DNA of 64,000 bases from Kutzneria buriramensis (GTDB lineage Bacteria; Actinomycetota; Actinomycetes; Mycobacteriales; Pseudonocardiaceae). The DNA is taken from the NCBI RefSeq assembly GCF_003387475.1, contig NZ_QUNO01000022.1, positions 1 to 64,000 of the forward strand. Reading direction: 5' to 3'. Below, one piece after another: positions 22,965 through 32,216 of the stretch (position 1 is its first letter; the number at the start of each line of letters is the position of its first letter). A program made the translations under genes and the position numbers. The notes under the pieces were generated by a model, which was given only the letters and a program-made list of their open reading frames with translations, made no database searches and was not told the DNA's origin.

Positions 22965-24881
22965 TCAGCGAGCAGAGCGCGTCGCGGGCTGAGCCCATCG
23001 CGTGATGGCGAACAGGCTGGTGGCCTGGGCCTTGTCCACGGCGCGGTGGAAGACCGTGTCGACCAGAGCACGGAAGGAGCGGGTGGCCGCGCGCCAGTCC
23101 TCGCCGCGCAGGCGGCCGCCGCGGTCGCCGAAGGCGTGGTGGTGCCCGCCGAGTGGGTCCACCTGGAGATCGCCGGCGTGGCCCGCGGTGCGCAGGGCCG
23201 CCTCGGTGAGCCCGAGGGACAGCTTGACCTGGGTTTGGATCACCGCGGCGTCGAGGGAGCCGTCCCACATCCGGAACTCTGCGTGGTCGTTGGGATGGCC
23301 GTGTACGGCGCTCAGGTTCAGCGCCACGCCGTGGCTGCTGTTGCGCTGGCGTACCTGGGTGACCGACTCGAACCCGGCGCTGGCCGTGGGATTCGGCGTG
23401 CACCACGCGGTTCCGCGATGGGTCCGGCGGTCCGGGTTGGTCGCCAGCCGGAACAGGGTGTCCTGGTAGGCGGCGACCAGGCGCAGCAGCCGGGCGTGGT
23501 TGGCCGCGAGGTGGTCGAAGTTTCCGGTGGCGACGTGGACGTGGCCACCGGTGCTGACCGTCGCGATGCCGCCGTGGGCGCGCACGATCGCGCAGACCGC
23601 TTCGATGTCCTGCCAGGTTTCCGGCGTGTCGAACAGGATCGGGCTGACGATCTCGCCGTCGACGGTGGAGTCCTCCTCCAGCCGCCAGCCGTCGCGGGCG
23701 TCGGTGTATCCGCCGATGCGGGGCTCGTGGTAGCCCCAGATCGTGCTGTCCTCGGCCAGGCCGGCGTCGGCCAGGTCGTGGGCGATGTTGCGTCGTGCGC
23801 CGTAGCTGGCCTCTTCGCCGAGTTCGAATTCGATCTCCACGCCGAAGCCGCGGCCGTGTCCGCGCGCGCCGAGCCCACCGGTGGCGTCCTCATACAGCAG
23901 GGGCACGGTGTCCTCGCCGCGTTCGATCCGGCGCAGCGTGTCCTGGTAGGCGGCTTGGAAGGCATCGAAGTCGTCCAGGTAGGACACCTCCGGCGCCGGC
24001 CAGGTCTGTTGGGCGCGTTGTTGCGCCGCCTGCGCCGCGGCGTGCTCGGCGCCCAGTTCGGACAGCACGGTGGTGCTGGCGCGGCGGGCGGTGGCCAGCC
24101 TGGTCGGCGAGCTGATGCTGCCGGTGACGTCGGCGGCGGCGAGTTGACGGTGCGCGCAGTGCGGTTGGCCGCAGGTGCAGTTCAGTCCGTCCGCGGCATG
24201 CTCGCCGGCGTCGGGGGAAGCAGGGGCGTAGACGGCGACGGCGCCGGTGATGTCGCCGGCGACGCCGGTGGCGGGGTCGTGGTACTGGCCGTGCACGTCG
24301 ACGAGGACGGGCTCGTCGGACAGCACCACCGCCTCGCGCACGAGCGACAGCAGCGGCGCGTACAGCATCCCGTGCTCGAAGTAGTGGCGGCGTTCGGGCA
24401 TGGTGGCCACGGGGCAGCGGTGTGCGGCGAGCCCGGTGAATTGGCCGCACCGGGAGCACCGGGTTCGTGGCCGGCCATCGCGCAGCAGTTCGGCGTACCA
24501 GCTCGTCCCGGCCTCGATCTCGGCCGCGGGCTGGGCCAGGACGCCGGTGGACCACAGGTAGTGCACCGACCGGTTGCGCTCGGCGGCGTCCTGCAGCTCG
24601 TTCCACGTCTGCGTCGGGATCCCGCTGACGCGGTAGGTGCCGCCGGTCCGGAAGGTCACTTCGAGCGTGCCGCCGGTGTTGTCGGTCGCGGGCTGGTAGG
24701 CGAGGTGTCTGACCAGGCGTTGGCGGTGTGGGGCGAGGTGTTCGATGCCGTCGGGGACGGGTTCGGGAGCGTCCTGGGCCGCGGCGCCGACAACGGCGCC
24801 GGCCGGGGGAACCGGGTGTGCAGGCGGCGGGCCGGGGTTCACCTGGTGGTGCTGGTGGTTGGCGCGCCTACCCGAGCCCAT
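22965..24881 (-). CDS. KTSC/SWIM/amidoligase multidomain protein, paralog 1
   Basis: 638 residues; ATG 24881 (GAGGA upstream), overlapping the upstream partner gene by 14 bp. Order: His-rich tag (N-H-Q-H-H-Q-V-N-P-G, 8-17); KTSC-like domain (~57-116); zinc ribbon C-S-R-C ... H-R-C-P (142-157); SWIM finger C-T-C-x4-C-A-H (235-244); Y-L-D-D-F-D-A-F (301-308); amidoligase core with F-G-V-E-I-E-F-E (346-353), D-G-E-I-V-S-P-I-L (408-416) and G-G-H-V-H-V (445-450). The fold is the glutamine-synthetase-like COOH-NH2 ligase family, which forms amide bonds with ATP. Last gene of the operon. Zinc modules suggest a nucleic-acid or protein target. Confidence 0.85.
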   Translation of the reverse strand: MGSGRRANHQHHQVNPGPPPAHPVPPAGAVVGAAAQDAPEPVPDGIEHLAPHRQRLVRHLAYQPATDNTGGTLEVTFRTGGTYRVSGIPTQTWNELQDAAERNRSVHYLWSTGVLAQPAAEIEAGTSWYAELLRDGRPRTRCSRCGQFTGLAAHRCPVATMPERRHYFEHGMLYAPLLSLVREAVVLSDEPVLVDVHGQYHDPATGVAGDITGAVAVYAPASPDAGEHAADGLNCTCGQPHCAHRQLAAADVTGSISSPTRLATARRASTTVLSELGAEHAAAQAAQQRAQQTWPAPEVSYLDDFDAFQAAYQDTLRRIERGEDTVPLLYEDATGGLGARGHGRGFGVEIEFELGEEASYGARRNIAHDLADAGLAEDSTIWGYHEPRIGGYTDARDGWRLEEDSTVDGEIVSPILFDTPETWQDIEAVCAIVRAHGGIATVSTGGHVHVATGNFDHLAANHARLLRLVAAYQDTLFRLATNPDRRTHRGTAWCTPNPTASAGFESVTQVRQRNSSHGVALNLSAVHGHPNDHAEFRMWDGSLDAAVIQTQVKLSLGLTEAALRTAGHAGDLQVDPLGGHHHAFGDRGGRLRGEDWRAATRSFRALVDTVFHRAVDKAQATSLFAITRWAQPATRSAR

Positions 24882-25455
24882 CGTCGTCCTCGGGCGCGCC
24901 GGCACCGGCCGGCTGGCTGCTGGCCAATGTGATGATCCCGGCCTGCGCGAGGCTGACCAGCAGTTCCCAGTCCTCGCCGGGGTCCAGCCACCAGATATCG
25001 CGTCCTTGGGGAGCGGCGATGCGGCCCACGGGCGTGTAGAACGTCGTGACCAGGATCAGGGGAATCGGGCCGTCCCACTGGTCCAGCACCGGCGGTCGGG
25101 AGAAGTCGCCCAGCAGCAGTTGGCGTTGCTCGGGGGTGCACTCGGCCAGCTGCGGCGCCGTGGCGAGCTCGGCCTGGCGGCGCACCTGCAGGTCGCAGGC
25201 GAGCCGGATGCGCGCGGCGGCGGCCTCGGTCGGGGTGGTGATGGCGCGGTAGCCGGGAACGAGCGCCTCGACCAGGGCGGCTGGTGTCTGCGCGTAGGTG
25301 CGCAGACTGCCGCCGGCGTGGATCATCTCGAAGCGCCACTGGGTGCCGTCGGGCCGTCGGGGGGCGTGCGGGGCGTCGGCGGCCGCGGCCGGGTTGCGCA
25401 GGATCACGGGGCCGTCGTCGTCGACCGCGGGGACGGAAGTCGGCGGTGTGGTCAT
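24868..25455 (-). CDS. Amidoligase-associated hypothetical protein, paralog A
   Basis: 195 residues; ATG 25455 with GGAGC upstream. Clear paralog of 31629-32216: shared W-R-F-E-M-I, D-L-Q-V-R, P-P-V-L and I-W-W-L-D-P-G-E-D-W-E-L-L-V. Soluble, no signal peptide, no catalytic motif recognised. Each copy directly precedes and overlaps an amidoligase gene (this one paralog 1, the other paralog 4), so the pair was probably duplicated as a unit and the protein may be a subunit or substrate-presenting partner of the ligase. Function unknown. Confidence 0.7.
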   Translation of the reverse strand: MTTPPTSVPAVDDDGPVILRNPAAAADAPHAPRRPDGTQWRFEMIHAGGSLRTYAQTPAALVEALVPGYRAITTPTEAAAARIRLACDLQVRRQAELATAPQLAECTPEQRQLLLGDFSRPPVLDQWDGPIPLILVTTFYTPVGRIAAPQGRDIWWLDPGEDWELLVSLAQAGIITLASSQPAGAGAPEDDDGLG

Positions 25456-25500
25456 CGTGGTGCTCCAGGTGGTCGAGGCGGGGTGGCGGGACGTTATCTT

Positions 25501-27210
25501 TCAGCCTCGCTGCCAGCGGGTGATGGCAAAGAGGCCGGTGGCCTGGGCCTTGTCCACCGATCGGTGGAACACCGTGTCGACCAGGGCTCGGAAGGAGCGG
25601 GTGGAGGAGCGCCATTCCTCGCCGCGCAGGCGGGCGCCGCGGCCGCGGCCGCCGACGGCGCGCCAGTGCTGTCCGACGCGCTCGATGTCGGTGGTGGCCC
25701 GCGGCTGCGCAGACGTGCGGAACGCGGCCTCGGTCAGTCCGAGGCTGAGCTTCACCTGGGTCTGGATGATCGCGGGGTCCAGCGAGCTGTCCCACATCCG
25801 GTACTCGACGTGGTCGCTGGCTCCGCCGTGCACGCCGCCGAGGTTGATCGCGTAGTTGTGGGAGTAGTTGTAGTCGCGGGCCTGCGTCAGCGTGGCGTAT
25901 CCGTTGGCGGGCGCCGGGCTCGGGGAACACCAGAACAAGCCCCGGTGCCGTCCCCGGATGGGGTTGGCCGCCAACCTGAACAACGTATCGGTGTGGGTGT
26001 CGACCAGGTGCAGCAGCCGGTTGTGGTGGCCGACCTCGTGGTCGAAGTTCGCGGTGCCGACGTGGACGTGGCCGCCGGTGCGGCGGGAGACGATCCCGCC
26101 GTGCTGGCGCACGATGTCGCACACGGTCTGCACGTCGGTCCAGGTCTGTGGGCTGTCGAACAGGATCGGGCTGACGATCTCGCCGGCGACGGTGCTGTCC
26201 GCCTCCAGCCGCCACCCGTCGCGGGCGTCGGTGTAGCCGCCGTCGCGACGGCCCTGGTGGTAGCCCAGCATCTCGGAGTGCTGGCTCAGGCCCGCGTCGC
26301 GCAGGTCACTGGCGATGCGGCGCAGTGCCGTGCGGGAGGTTCCGCCCTCGAAGTCGAACTCGAGCTCGACGCCGAAGCCGCGGACGCCCAGTCCGCCGGT
26401 GGCGTCCTCCAGCAGCAGCGGCACCGCTGGCTCGCCGGCGTCGTGGCGCCGGCGGGCCTGCCGGTATGCCTGCTGAAAGGCGTCGAAGTCGTCCAGGTAG
26501 GACACGGAGCCGGCGTCGGCGGCGGTATCGATGCTGGCTTGGTGCGCCCGCTGGGACGCCTGGTGGTCGGCGGCGAGCTCGGTGAGCACCGTGGTGGCGG
26601 CGCGGCGGCTGGCGGTGGCGCGTTGGCGGTGGTCGGGCACGACCTGGTCCAGGACGGCGGTTGCGACCTGGCGGGCGTGGCGGCAGTCGGAGATGCCGCA
26701 GCTGCAGAACAGGCGGGCGCCGAGGTCGTCGTGGTCGATGTGGGTGAGTGGGGCGGCGATGCGGACCTCGCCGGCGACCAGGTGGCCGCCCGAAGGGATG
26801 CGCGGGTCGTCGACGGCGGCGCGGACCGGCAGCAGGACGCCGCCGGCGAAGTTCACCGCGCCGGGCAGTGCATGCGGGTCCGGCATCAGCATCCCGATGG
26901 TGGGGGTGTGGCGGGTGACGTACGGGATGGTGTCGAGCGGGCAGTGGTGCGTGGTCGCGCCGACGAACTGGCCGCAGCGGGCGCACCGCTCGTTCGCCGA
27001 CGGGGCGGGCGGTGGCGGCAGTGTCGGGATGATCTCGGACTCGAGCAAGGTCGCGCGTCGCAGGCGGGTGTCGTAGTCGAGCGCGAGGTCTGCGCTCGTG
27101 GGCTCGGTGACGAGGGCGCCTGCGGCGCCGGCGGGCGCGGCGCCGCCCCCGGCGGGCGTGCCGGGGTGGACGTGGTGGTGTTGGTGGTCGGTGCGACGAC
27201 CGCTGCCCAT
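25501..27210 (-). CDS. SWIM/amidoligase multidomain protein, paralog 2
   Basis: 569 residues; ATG 27210. The same N-terminal tag (D-H-Q-H-H-H-V-H-P-G) is followed by a short linker; the KTSC-like domain is missing. Zinc ribbon C-A-R-C-G-Q-F-V-G ... H-H-C-P (from 76), SWIM C-S-C-G-I-S-D-C-R-H, Y-L-D-D-F-D-A-F, then the amidoligase core F-G-V-E-L-E-F-D, G-E-I-V-S-P-I-L-F and G-G-H-V-H-V. It follows paralog 3 by 11 bp. Loss of the KTSC domain while the core stays intact suggests divergence of binding rather than decay. Confidence 0.85.
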   Translation of the reverse strand: MGSGRRTDHQHHHVHPGTPAGGGAAPAGAAGALVTEPTSADLALDYDTRLRRATLLESEIIPTLPPPPAPSANERCARCGQFVGATTHHCPLDTIPYVTRHTPTIGMLMPDPHALPGAVNFAGGVLLPVRAAVDDPRIPSGGHLVAGEVRIAAPLTHIDHDDLGARLFCSCGISDCRHARQVATAVLDQVVPDHRQRATASRRAATTVLTELAADHQASQRAHQASIDTAADAGSVSYLDDFDAFQQAYRQARRRHDAGEPAVPLLLEDATGGLGVRGFGVELEFDFEGGTSRTALRRIASDLRDAGLSQHSEMLGYHQGRRDGGYTDARDGWRLEADSTVAGEIVSPILFDSPQTWTDVQTVCDIVRQHGGIVSRRTGGHVHVGTANFDHEVGHHNRLLHLVDTHTDTLFRLAANPIRGRHRGLFWCSPSPAPANGYATLTQARDYNYSHNYAINLGGVHGGASDHVEYRMWDSSLDPAIIQTQVKLSLGLTEAAFRTSAQPRATTDIERVGQHWRAVGGRGRGARLRGEEWRSSTRSFRALVDTVFHRSVDKAQATGLFAITRWQRG

Positions 27211-27221
27211 TCCTGGTCTCC

Positions 27222-29186
27222 TCACCGAGTCGCGCGGGCGCGCTGCCAGCGGGTGACGGCGAACAGGCCGGTCAGCTGGGCCCGGTCCTCGTCACGGTGG
27301 AACACGGTGTCCATCAGGGACCGGAACCCGCGGGTGGCCTGCCGCCACTGCTCGCCGACCAGGCGCCGCCGGCCGAACTGCGCGTGGTGGTCGCCGAGCC
27401 GGTCCACGCGGCCACCGTTGGGCCGCGACGGCGAGCCGGCGTCGCGGAACGCGGCCTCGGTCAGCCCGAGGGAGAGCTTGACCTGCGACTGGATGACCGC
27501 GGGGTCCAAGGTGGCATCCCACATCCGGTACTCGACATGGTCGCTGTGCCCGCCGAACACCGACTGCATGTTGACCGCCAGGTTGTGCCCGTTGTTGGCG
27601 TCTCGGGCATGGCCGATGTCGCGATAGCCCTGGGCGGGGATCCTGTTGGGACTGCACCAGCGCACGCCGCGGTGAGTGCCGCGTTCGGGGTTGGACGCCA
27701 GCCGGAACAGGGTGTCGGAGTGCGCGTCGACCAGTTCCATCAGCCGGTTGTGGTTTTCCACGGTGTGGTCGAAGTTTCCGGCTCCGACGTGGACGTGGCC
27801 GCCGGCGCGCACGCTGGCCTGGCCGCCGTGCCGGCGGACGATGTCGCAGACCGTGGCCAAGTTCCGCCAGGTTTCTGGGGTGTCCCACAGGATCGGGCTG
27901 ACGATCTCGCCGGCGACGGTGGCGTCGTGTTCCAGCCGCCAGGCGTTGGCGGCCTCGGTGTAGCCGTCCCGAGCGCTGGCGTGCCAGCGGTCCATAGTCC
28001 GGCTCTGGCTCAGGCCGGCCTGGTAGAGGTCTTCGGCGATCGACCGCAGGGCGGCCGCGCGGTTCACGTCGTGGGGGAGGTCGAACTCCAACTCGACGCC
28101 GAAAGGCCGGCCGCCGTCGCGGGAGCCGAGCCCGCCGGTGGCGTTCTCGATCAGGTAGGGGATGGGTGGTTCGCCGGCGGCGACTCGTTGCTGGGCTTGG
28201 CGATAGGCCGTCTCGAACGCGGACGGGTTGTCCATATAGGACATCGCGGCGGTCCCGGGCTCGGATCGCGAGCGCTCCTGAGCGCGGACGGACTCGTCGT
28301 GTTCGGCGGCGAGTTCGCCCAGCACCGCCGTGCTCGCCCGCCGGTCGGGCGTTCGCACGCGTGGGGAGCGCATCAGGTCGACCAGTTCGGCCGCGGCGAG
28401 TTGGGCGTGCTGGCAGCCGGCGCGGCCGCAGCCGCAGGCCAGGTCCGCGGCGGCCGCGGCCGGATCGAACTCGGCCCGGGGGCCGGGGATGGTGGCGTCG
28501 CCGAACACCGCGTAGCCGTGGGGATCGTCGGGCAGCCGGTAGTAGCCCTCCAGCGGGATGCGGAGCTGGGCGTCGTCGCCGAAGTCGCAGTGCTCGCGCA
28601 GCGCGGTGGCGTTGGGGATGGCGAGTTGGCCGTGGTCGCTGACGTAGACGCGCCGCGCCGCGGTGGTGACCGGGCAGTGGTGCTCGGTCTCGCCGACGAA
28701 TTGCCCGCAGTGCGGGCAGTGGGCCTGGGCACCGCGCGACGTCGCGGCGGCGTTGGTGGTCGGTTCCTCCTGCGCTGCGGCGGGTTCGGCCGTGTCGGGT
28801 TGGGGGCGCAGGTCGTCCTCATCCAGCGGGTGGGAGGGGAAGGCGCCGAAGACGTCGTTGTTGACGGCGCGGGAGACGCTCGCGTCGTCACCAGCCTGTT
28901 GGATCCGCCGCCACAGCTCGACGGGCACGTCGGCGTACCGCATGGTCTGGAGGTCGCCGTTCGTGACGTTCCGGAAGGTCACGTCGAGCAGTCCATGGTC
29001 GGCGTCGTTGTCGGCGTAGCTGAAACGGACTCCGTCGATGAGCCGTGAACTCGGCGTGGACAGGTGCTCGACGCGGACCGGTTGAGGCTGCTCGGACGGC
29101 GCGGTGTCCTGCAGAGTGGCCACGCCGGCGCCGAGGCCGGGATCGACGTGGTGGTGCTGGTGGTGGGATCGACGACCGCCGCCCAT
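27222..29186 (-). CDS. KTSC/SWIM/amidoligase multidomain protein, paralog 3
   Basis: 654 residues; ATG 29186 with GGGAGGAG upstream. Tag S-H-H-Q-H-H-H-V-D-P-G at residues 7-17; KTSC-like segment ~45-115 (L-L-D-V-T-F-R-N-V ... M-R-Y-A-D-V-P-V-E-L-W); ribbon C-P-H-C-G-Q-F-V-G ... H-H-C-P; SWIM C-G-C-G-R-A-G-C-Q-H; amidoligase core F-G-V-E-L-E-F-D-L, G-E-I-V-S-P-I-L-W, G-G-H-V-H-V. Closest by eye to paralog 4 (almost identical C-terminus ending F-A-V-T-R-W-Q-R versus F-A-I-T-R-W-Q-R). Intact active-site motifs. Confidence 0.85.
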   Translation of the reverse strand: MGGGRRSHHQHHHVDPGLGAGVATLQDTAPSEQPQPVRVEHLSTPSSRLIDGVRFSYADNDADHGLLDVTFRNVTNGDLQTMRYADVPVELWRRIQQAGDDASVSRAVNNDVFGAFPSHPLDEDDLRPQPDTAEPAAAQEEPTTNAAATSRGAQAHCPHCGQFVGETEHHCPVTTAARRVYVSDHGQLAIPNATALREHCDFGDDAQLRIPLEGYYRLPDDPHGYAVFGDATIPGPRAEFDPAAAAADLACGCGRAGCQHAQLAAAELVDLMRSPRVRTPDRRASTAVLGELAAEHDESVRAQERSRSEPGTAAMSYMDNPSAFETAYRQAQQRVAAGEPPIPYLIENATGGLGSRDGGRPFGVELEFDLPHDVNRAAALRSIAEDLYQAGLSQSRTMDRWHASARDGYTEAANAWRLEHDATVAGEIVSPILWDTPETWRNLATVCDIVRRHGGQASVRAGGHVHVGAGNFDHTVENHNRLMELVDAHSDTLFRLASNPERGTHRGVRWCSPNRIPAQGYRDIGHARDANNGHNLAVNMQSVFGGHSDHVEYRMWDATLDPAVIQSQVKLSLGLTEAAFRDAGSPSRPNGGRVDRLGDHHAQFGRRRLVGEQWRQATRGFRSLMDTVFHRDEDRAQLTGLFAVTRWQRARATR

Positions 29187-29218
29187 GGTGTTCTCCTCCC
29201 TCGTGCGGTGTGGTGGCG

Positions 29219-31642
29219 CTAGCGCTGCCAGCGGGTGATGGCGAACAGGCCGGTCAGCTGGGCCCGGTCCTCGTCACGGTGGAACACGGTGTCCATCAGG
29301 GACCGGAACCCGCGGGTGGACGCGCGCCAGTCCTCGCCGTGCAGGCGCCGGCGGCCGAAGACCCGTCGGTGCGCGCCGACGTGGTCCACGTGGCCGTCGT
29401 TGGGCGCGGAGGTGCTTCCGGCTTCTCGAAAGGCGGCCTCGGTGAGGCCCAGCGAGAGCTTGATCTGCGACTGGACGATGCTGGGCTCCAGACTCCCGTC
29501 CCACATGCGGTATTCCACGTGGTCGCTTCGCCTGCCGGACACCGACTGCATGTTCACCGCCAGGTTGTGCCCGTTGTTGGCGTCGCGGGCATGGCCGATG
29601 TTGCGGTATCCCTGGCTGGGAACGTGGTTGGGGCGGCACCAGTAGGTGCCGCGGTGGGTGCCGCGTTCGGGGTTGGACGCCAGCCGGAACAGCGTGTCGG
29701 AGTGCGCGTCGACCAACTGCATCAGCCGGTTGTGGTTGCCCACGGTGTGGTCGAAGTTCCCGATGCCGACATGCACGTGGCCGCCGGTGCGGGTGGTGGC
29801 ACGGCCGCCATGTCGTCGGATGATGTCGCAGACGGTCTGCAGGTCGTTCCAGGTTTCCGGGGTGTCCCACAGGATCGGCGAGACGACTTCGCCGGAGACC
29901 GTGCAGTCCTCTTCCAGCCGCCATCCGTTGCGGGCCTCGGTGTATCCGGCGTATTCGCTGGAGTGGTAGCCGCCGACCATGGTGGTGGTGCTCAGACCGG
30001 CGGCATGCAGGTCGCGCGCGATGGCGTTGAGGCGGCTCCGTTGGTTGGGGCCGGACAGGTCGAACTCCAACTCGACGCCGAAGGCCCGGCCGCCGTCGCG
30101 GGACCCAAGGCCGCCGGTGGCGTTCTCGGTCATGTAGGGGACCGCGGGCTCGCCGTTGGCCACGCGCGCCAGCGCCTGTCGGTAGGCGGCCTGGAACGCG
30201 TCAGGGTTGCCGCTGTAGGTGGTGACCGCGGCGGGCGCGGCGCGGGCGGCGTCTTGGGCTTGGGTGGAGGCGAAGTGCTCGGCGGCGAGCTCGCCGAGCA
30301 CGGCCGTTGTGGCCCGCCGGTCGGGGCTGTTGACCAGCGGCGAGTGCACCCGCTCGATGAGGTCGGCGGCCGCCAGCTGTGCATGCCGGCACGCTGGCTG
30401 GCCGCACGTGCAGGACAGCCCCGCCGCGGCGGCGGCGGGGTCGACCGGCACCTGGCGCCCGTAGACGTTGACGGTGCCCTCGACGAAATGCACGGAGTTC
30501 CCGTCGTCCTCCGGGGTGACGTCGACGGCGGCGGTGATGGGTACGGGGATGGACACCTCGCCGAAGGCGCAGTGGCGTTGCATCGCGGTGATCGACGGGC
30601 AGTTCAACGTGATCGGGCCGCTGAAGTAGGAGGTCGACGCAGCCGGGACCGGGCAGTCGTGTGTCGTGATCGCGCCGACGAACTGGCCGCAGGTTGGGCA
30701 TCGGCGTTGACCCCGAATGCCGTGGAACTGGTTGCTCAGCGCCAGAACGGTGTCGTAGCGGTGCGAGCACGGATTCTCGCCGCACGTGCAGTCCAGGTGC
30801 GCGATCGCGTCGTCCCACACGATGTCGTTCGTGTCGCGGAGCAGCTGCGCGTGCCCGGTGACTTGGTGGGGCTCGCCGCTGTCGTTGTCGTATCCGGCGG
30901 TGACCGGGACCAGCAGCGGGCCGTGGGCGAAGTCGGCGTTGGCGCGCATCGTGGAGACGTCGGGCATCGTCACGGTGCCGGGGATGGCCAGGTGTGGGCC
31001 ACCGCCGGCGTTCGGCCGCTGATCCTGGATCGTGATCGAGGAGCTGATGGGGCAGTGGTGTGCCGCAGCGCCGACGAACTGCCCGCAGGTGGGGCAATGC
31101 TGTTGCCCAGGGCCGATTCCGGGCAGCGCGGCGGGGACGCGGGCACGGGCGATGAGGGTGTCGTTGTCACCGACGAGGTGGTTGCTGAAGTGCCCGACGA
31201 CCTCGGTGGAGACGAGATGGCCGACGCTGCCGCCGGCGGTGTGGGTCTGCTGGAGGCGGTCCCACATCGGGCCGGGAACCTCGGCGAACCGATAGGTGCT
31301 GCCGTTGCTGCGCCAGCAGACCTCCAGGGTGCCGAGCTGGTTCGGCCCGGAGCCCGGGGCGTAGGACAGCAGCCGGACCGCGGAGGAGTCCGGCAGGATG
31401 TGCTCGACGCCGTCGGTGGTGAATTGTCCCTGGTCGCCGGCGGCGGCGCGCAGCCGCTGGTAGTTGTCCGCGTCGGCCCGGGCGAGCTCGGCCTCTTCGG
31501 CGGCCACGGCGTCGACGTCGCGCTGGGTGACCTGGCCCAGTTCGTCGTCGGGCTCGTCGACCAGCGCGATGCCTCCGCCAGCACCGCCCGTGCCCGGGTC
31601 GACGTGGTGGTGCTGGTGGTGGGAGCGGCTACCGGCGCCCAT
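29219..31642 (-). CDS. KTSC/double-SWIM/amidoligase multidomain protein, paralog 4
   Basis: 807 residues, the longest copy; ATG 31642 overlaps the partner gene by 14 bp. Tag S-H-H-Q-H-H-H-V-D-P-G; KTSC-like ~84-146; then the zinc-ribbon plus SWIM module occurs twice: ribbon C183/C186 with SWIM C285/C287/C292/H294, and ribbon C315/C318 with SWIM C411/C413/C418/H420. Amidoligase core F-G-V-E-L-E-F-D-L, G-E-V-V-S-P-I-L-W, G-G-H-V-H-V. The internal duplication explains the extra ~150 residues over paralog 3. Predicted ATP-dependent amide ligase; substrate unknown. Confidence 0.86.
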   Translation of the reverse strand: MGAGSRSHHQHHHVDPGTGGAGGGIALVDEPDDELGQVTQRDVDAVAAEEAELARADADNYQRLRAAAGDQGQFTTDGVEHILPDSSAVRLLSYAPGSGPNQLGTLEVCWRSNGSTYRFAEVPGPMWDRLQQTHTAGGSVGHLVSTEVVGHFSNHLVGDNDTLIARARVPAALPGIGPGQQHCPTCGQFVGAAAHHCPISSSITIQDQRPNAGGGPHLAIPGTVTMPDVSTMRANADFAHGPLLVPVTAGYDNDSGEPHQVTGHAQLLRDTNDIVWDDAIAHLDCTCGENPCSHRYDTVLALSNQFHGIRGQRRCPTCGQFVGAITTHDCPVPAASTSYFSGPITLNCPSITAMQRHCAFGEVSIPVPITAAVDVTPEDDGNSVHFVEGTVNVYGRQVPVDPAAAAAGLSCTCGQPACRHAQLAAADLIERVHSPLVNSPDRRATTAVLGELAAEHFASTQAQDAARAAPAAVTTYSGNPDAFQAAYRQALARVANGEPAVPYMTENATGGLGSRDGGRAFGVELEFDLSGPNQRSRLNAIARDLHAAGLSTTTMVGGYHSSEYAGYTEARNGWRLEEDCTVSGEVVSPILWDTPETWNDLQTVCDIIRRHGGRATTRTGGHVHVGIGNFDHTVGNHNRLMQLVDAHSDTLFRLASNPERGTHRGTYWCRPNHVPSQGYRNIGHARDANNGHNLAVNMQSVSGRRSDHVEYRMWDGSLEPSIVQSQIKLSLGLTEAAFREAGSTSAPNDGHVDHVGAHRRVFGRRRLHGEDWRASTRGFRSLMDTVFHRDEDRAQLTGLFAITRWQR

Positions 31643-32216
31643 CGTCGCCGTCCTGGTCCGGGTCGGGCGCCGGCATCGGCGGCATGAGGTCGTCGCGGGC
31701 GTGCAGGCGGATCACGTCGGCTTGAGCGAGGGTGACCAGCAGCTCCCATTCGTCGCTGGGATCCAGCCACCACACGTTCCCCTCGGGGGCCGGGGTGGGC
31801 CGGTAGGGCGCGTAGAACGTCTTGACCAGCACCAGCGGGACCGGCGCGTCCCACCAGACCAGCACCGGCGGCTGCGAGAAGTTGCCCAGCAGCACCTCAC
31901 GCTGCTCGGCGGTGCACTCCACGATTTGTGGCCCCGCGGCGAGCGCGGCCTGCAGGCGCACCTGCAGGTCGCAGGCCGTGCGCAGCCGGGCGTGCGCGCG
32001 CTCGGTCGGGGCGACCAGACCGTCGTAGCCGGGGATCAGGGCCGCGACCAGGTCGGCTGCGGTGTCGGCGTAGGCACGCCAGGCTCCTCCGCCGAAGATC
32101 ATCTCGAACCGCCAGGGCCGGCCGGCGGGGTGTGGGGGCACAGGCGGGACGTCGGCCGCTTCGGCGGGGTTGCGCTGGACGGCGAAGCGTGGGCTGGTCG
32201 AGATCGGCTCGGTCAC
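31629..32216 (-). CDS. Amidoligase-associated hypothetical protein, paralog B
   Basis: 195 residues; GTG 32216 overlaps the previous stop (GTGA). Same family and length as 24868-25455: W-R-F-E-M-I, D-L-Q-V-R, P-P-V-L, V-W-W-L-D-P-S-D-E-W-E-L-L-V. The C-terminus is a D/P-rich tail. Lies between the DUF4417-like gene and paralog 4. See paralog A for the reasoning on a ligase partner role. Confidence 0.7.
   Translation of the reverse strand: MTEPISTSPRFAVQRNPAEAADVPPVPPHPAGRPWRFEMIFGGGAWRAYADTAADLVAALIPGYDGLVAPTERAHARLRTACDLQVRLQAALAAGPQIVECTAEQREVLLGNFSQPPVLVWWDAPVPLVLVKTFYAPYRPTPAPEGNVWWLDPSDEWELLVTLAQADVIRLHARDDLMPPMPAPDPDQDGDDGRR

Noticed and set aside
24745-27627. Long plus-strand frame opposite amidoligases
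   Set aside because: Shadow of the minus-strand paralogs; similar shadows occur opposite each paralog.
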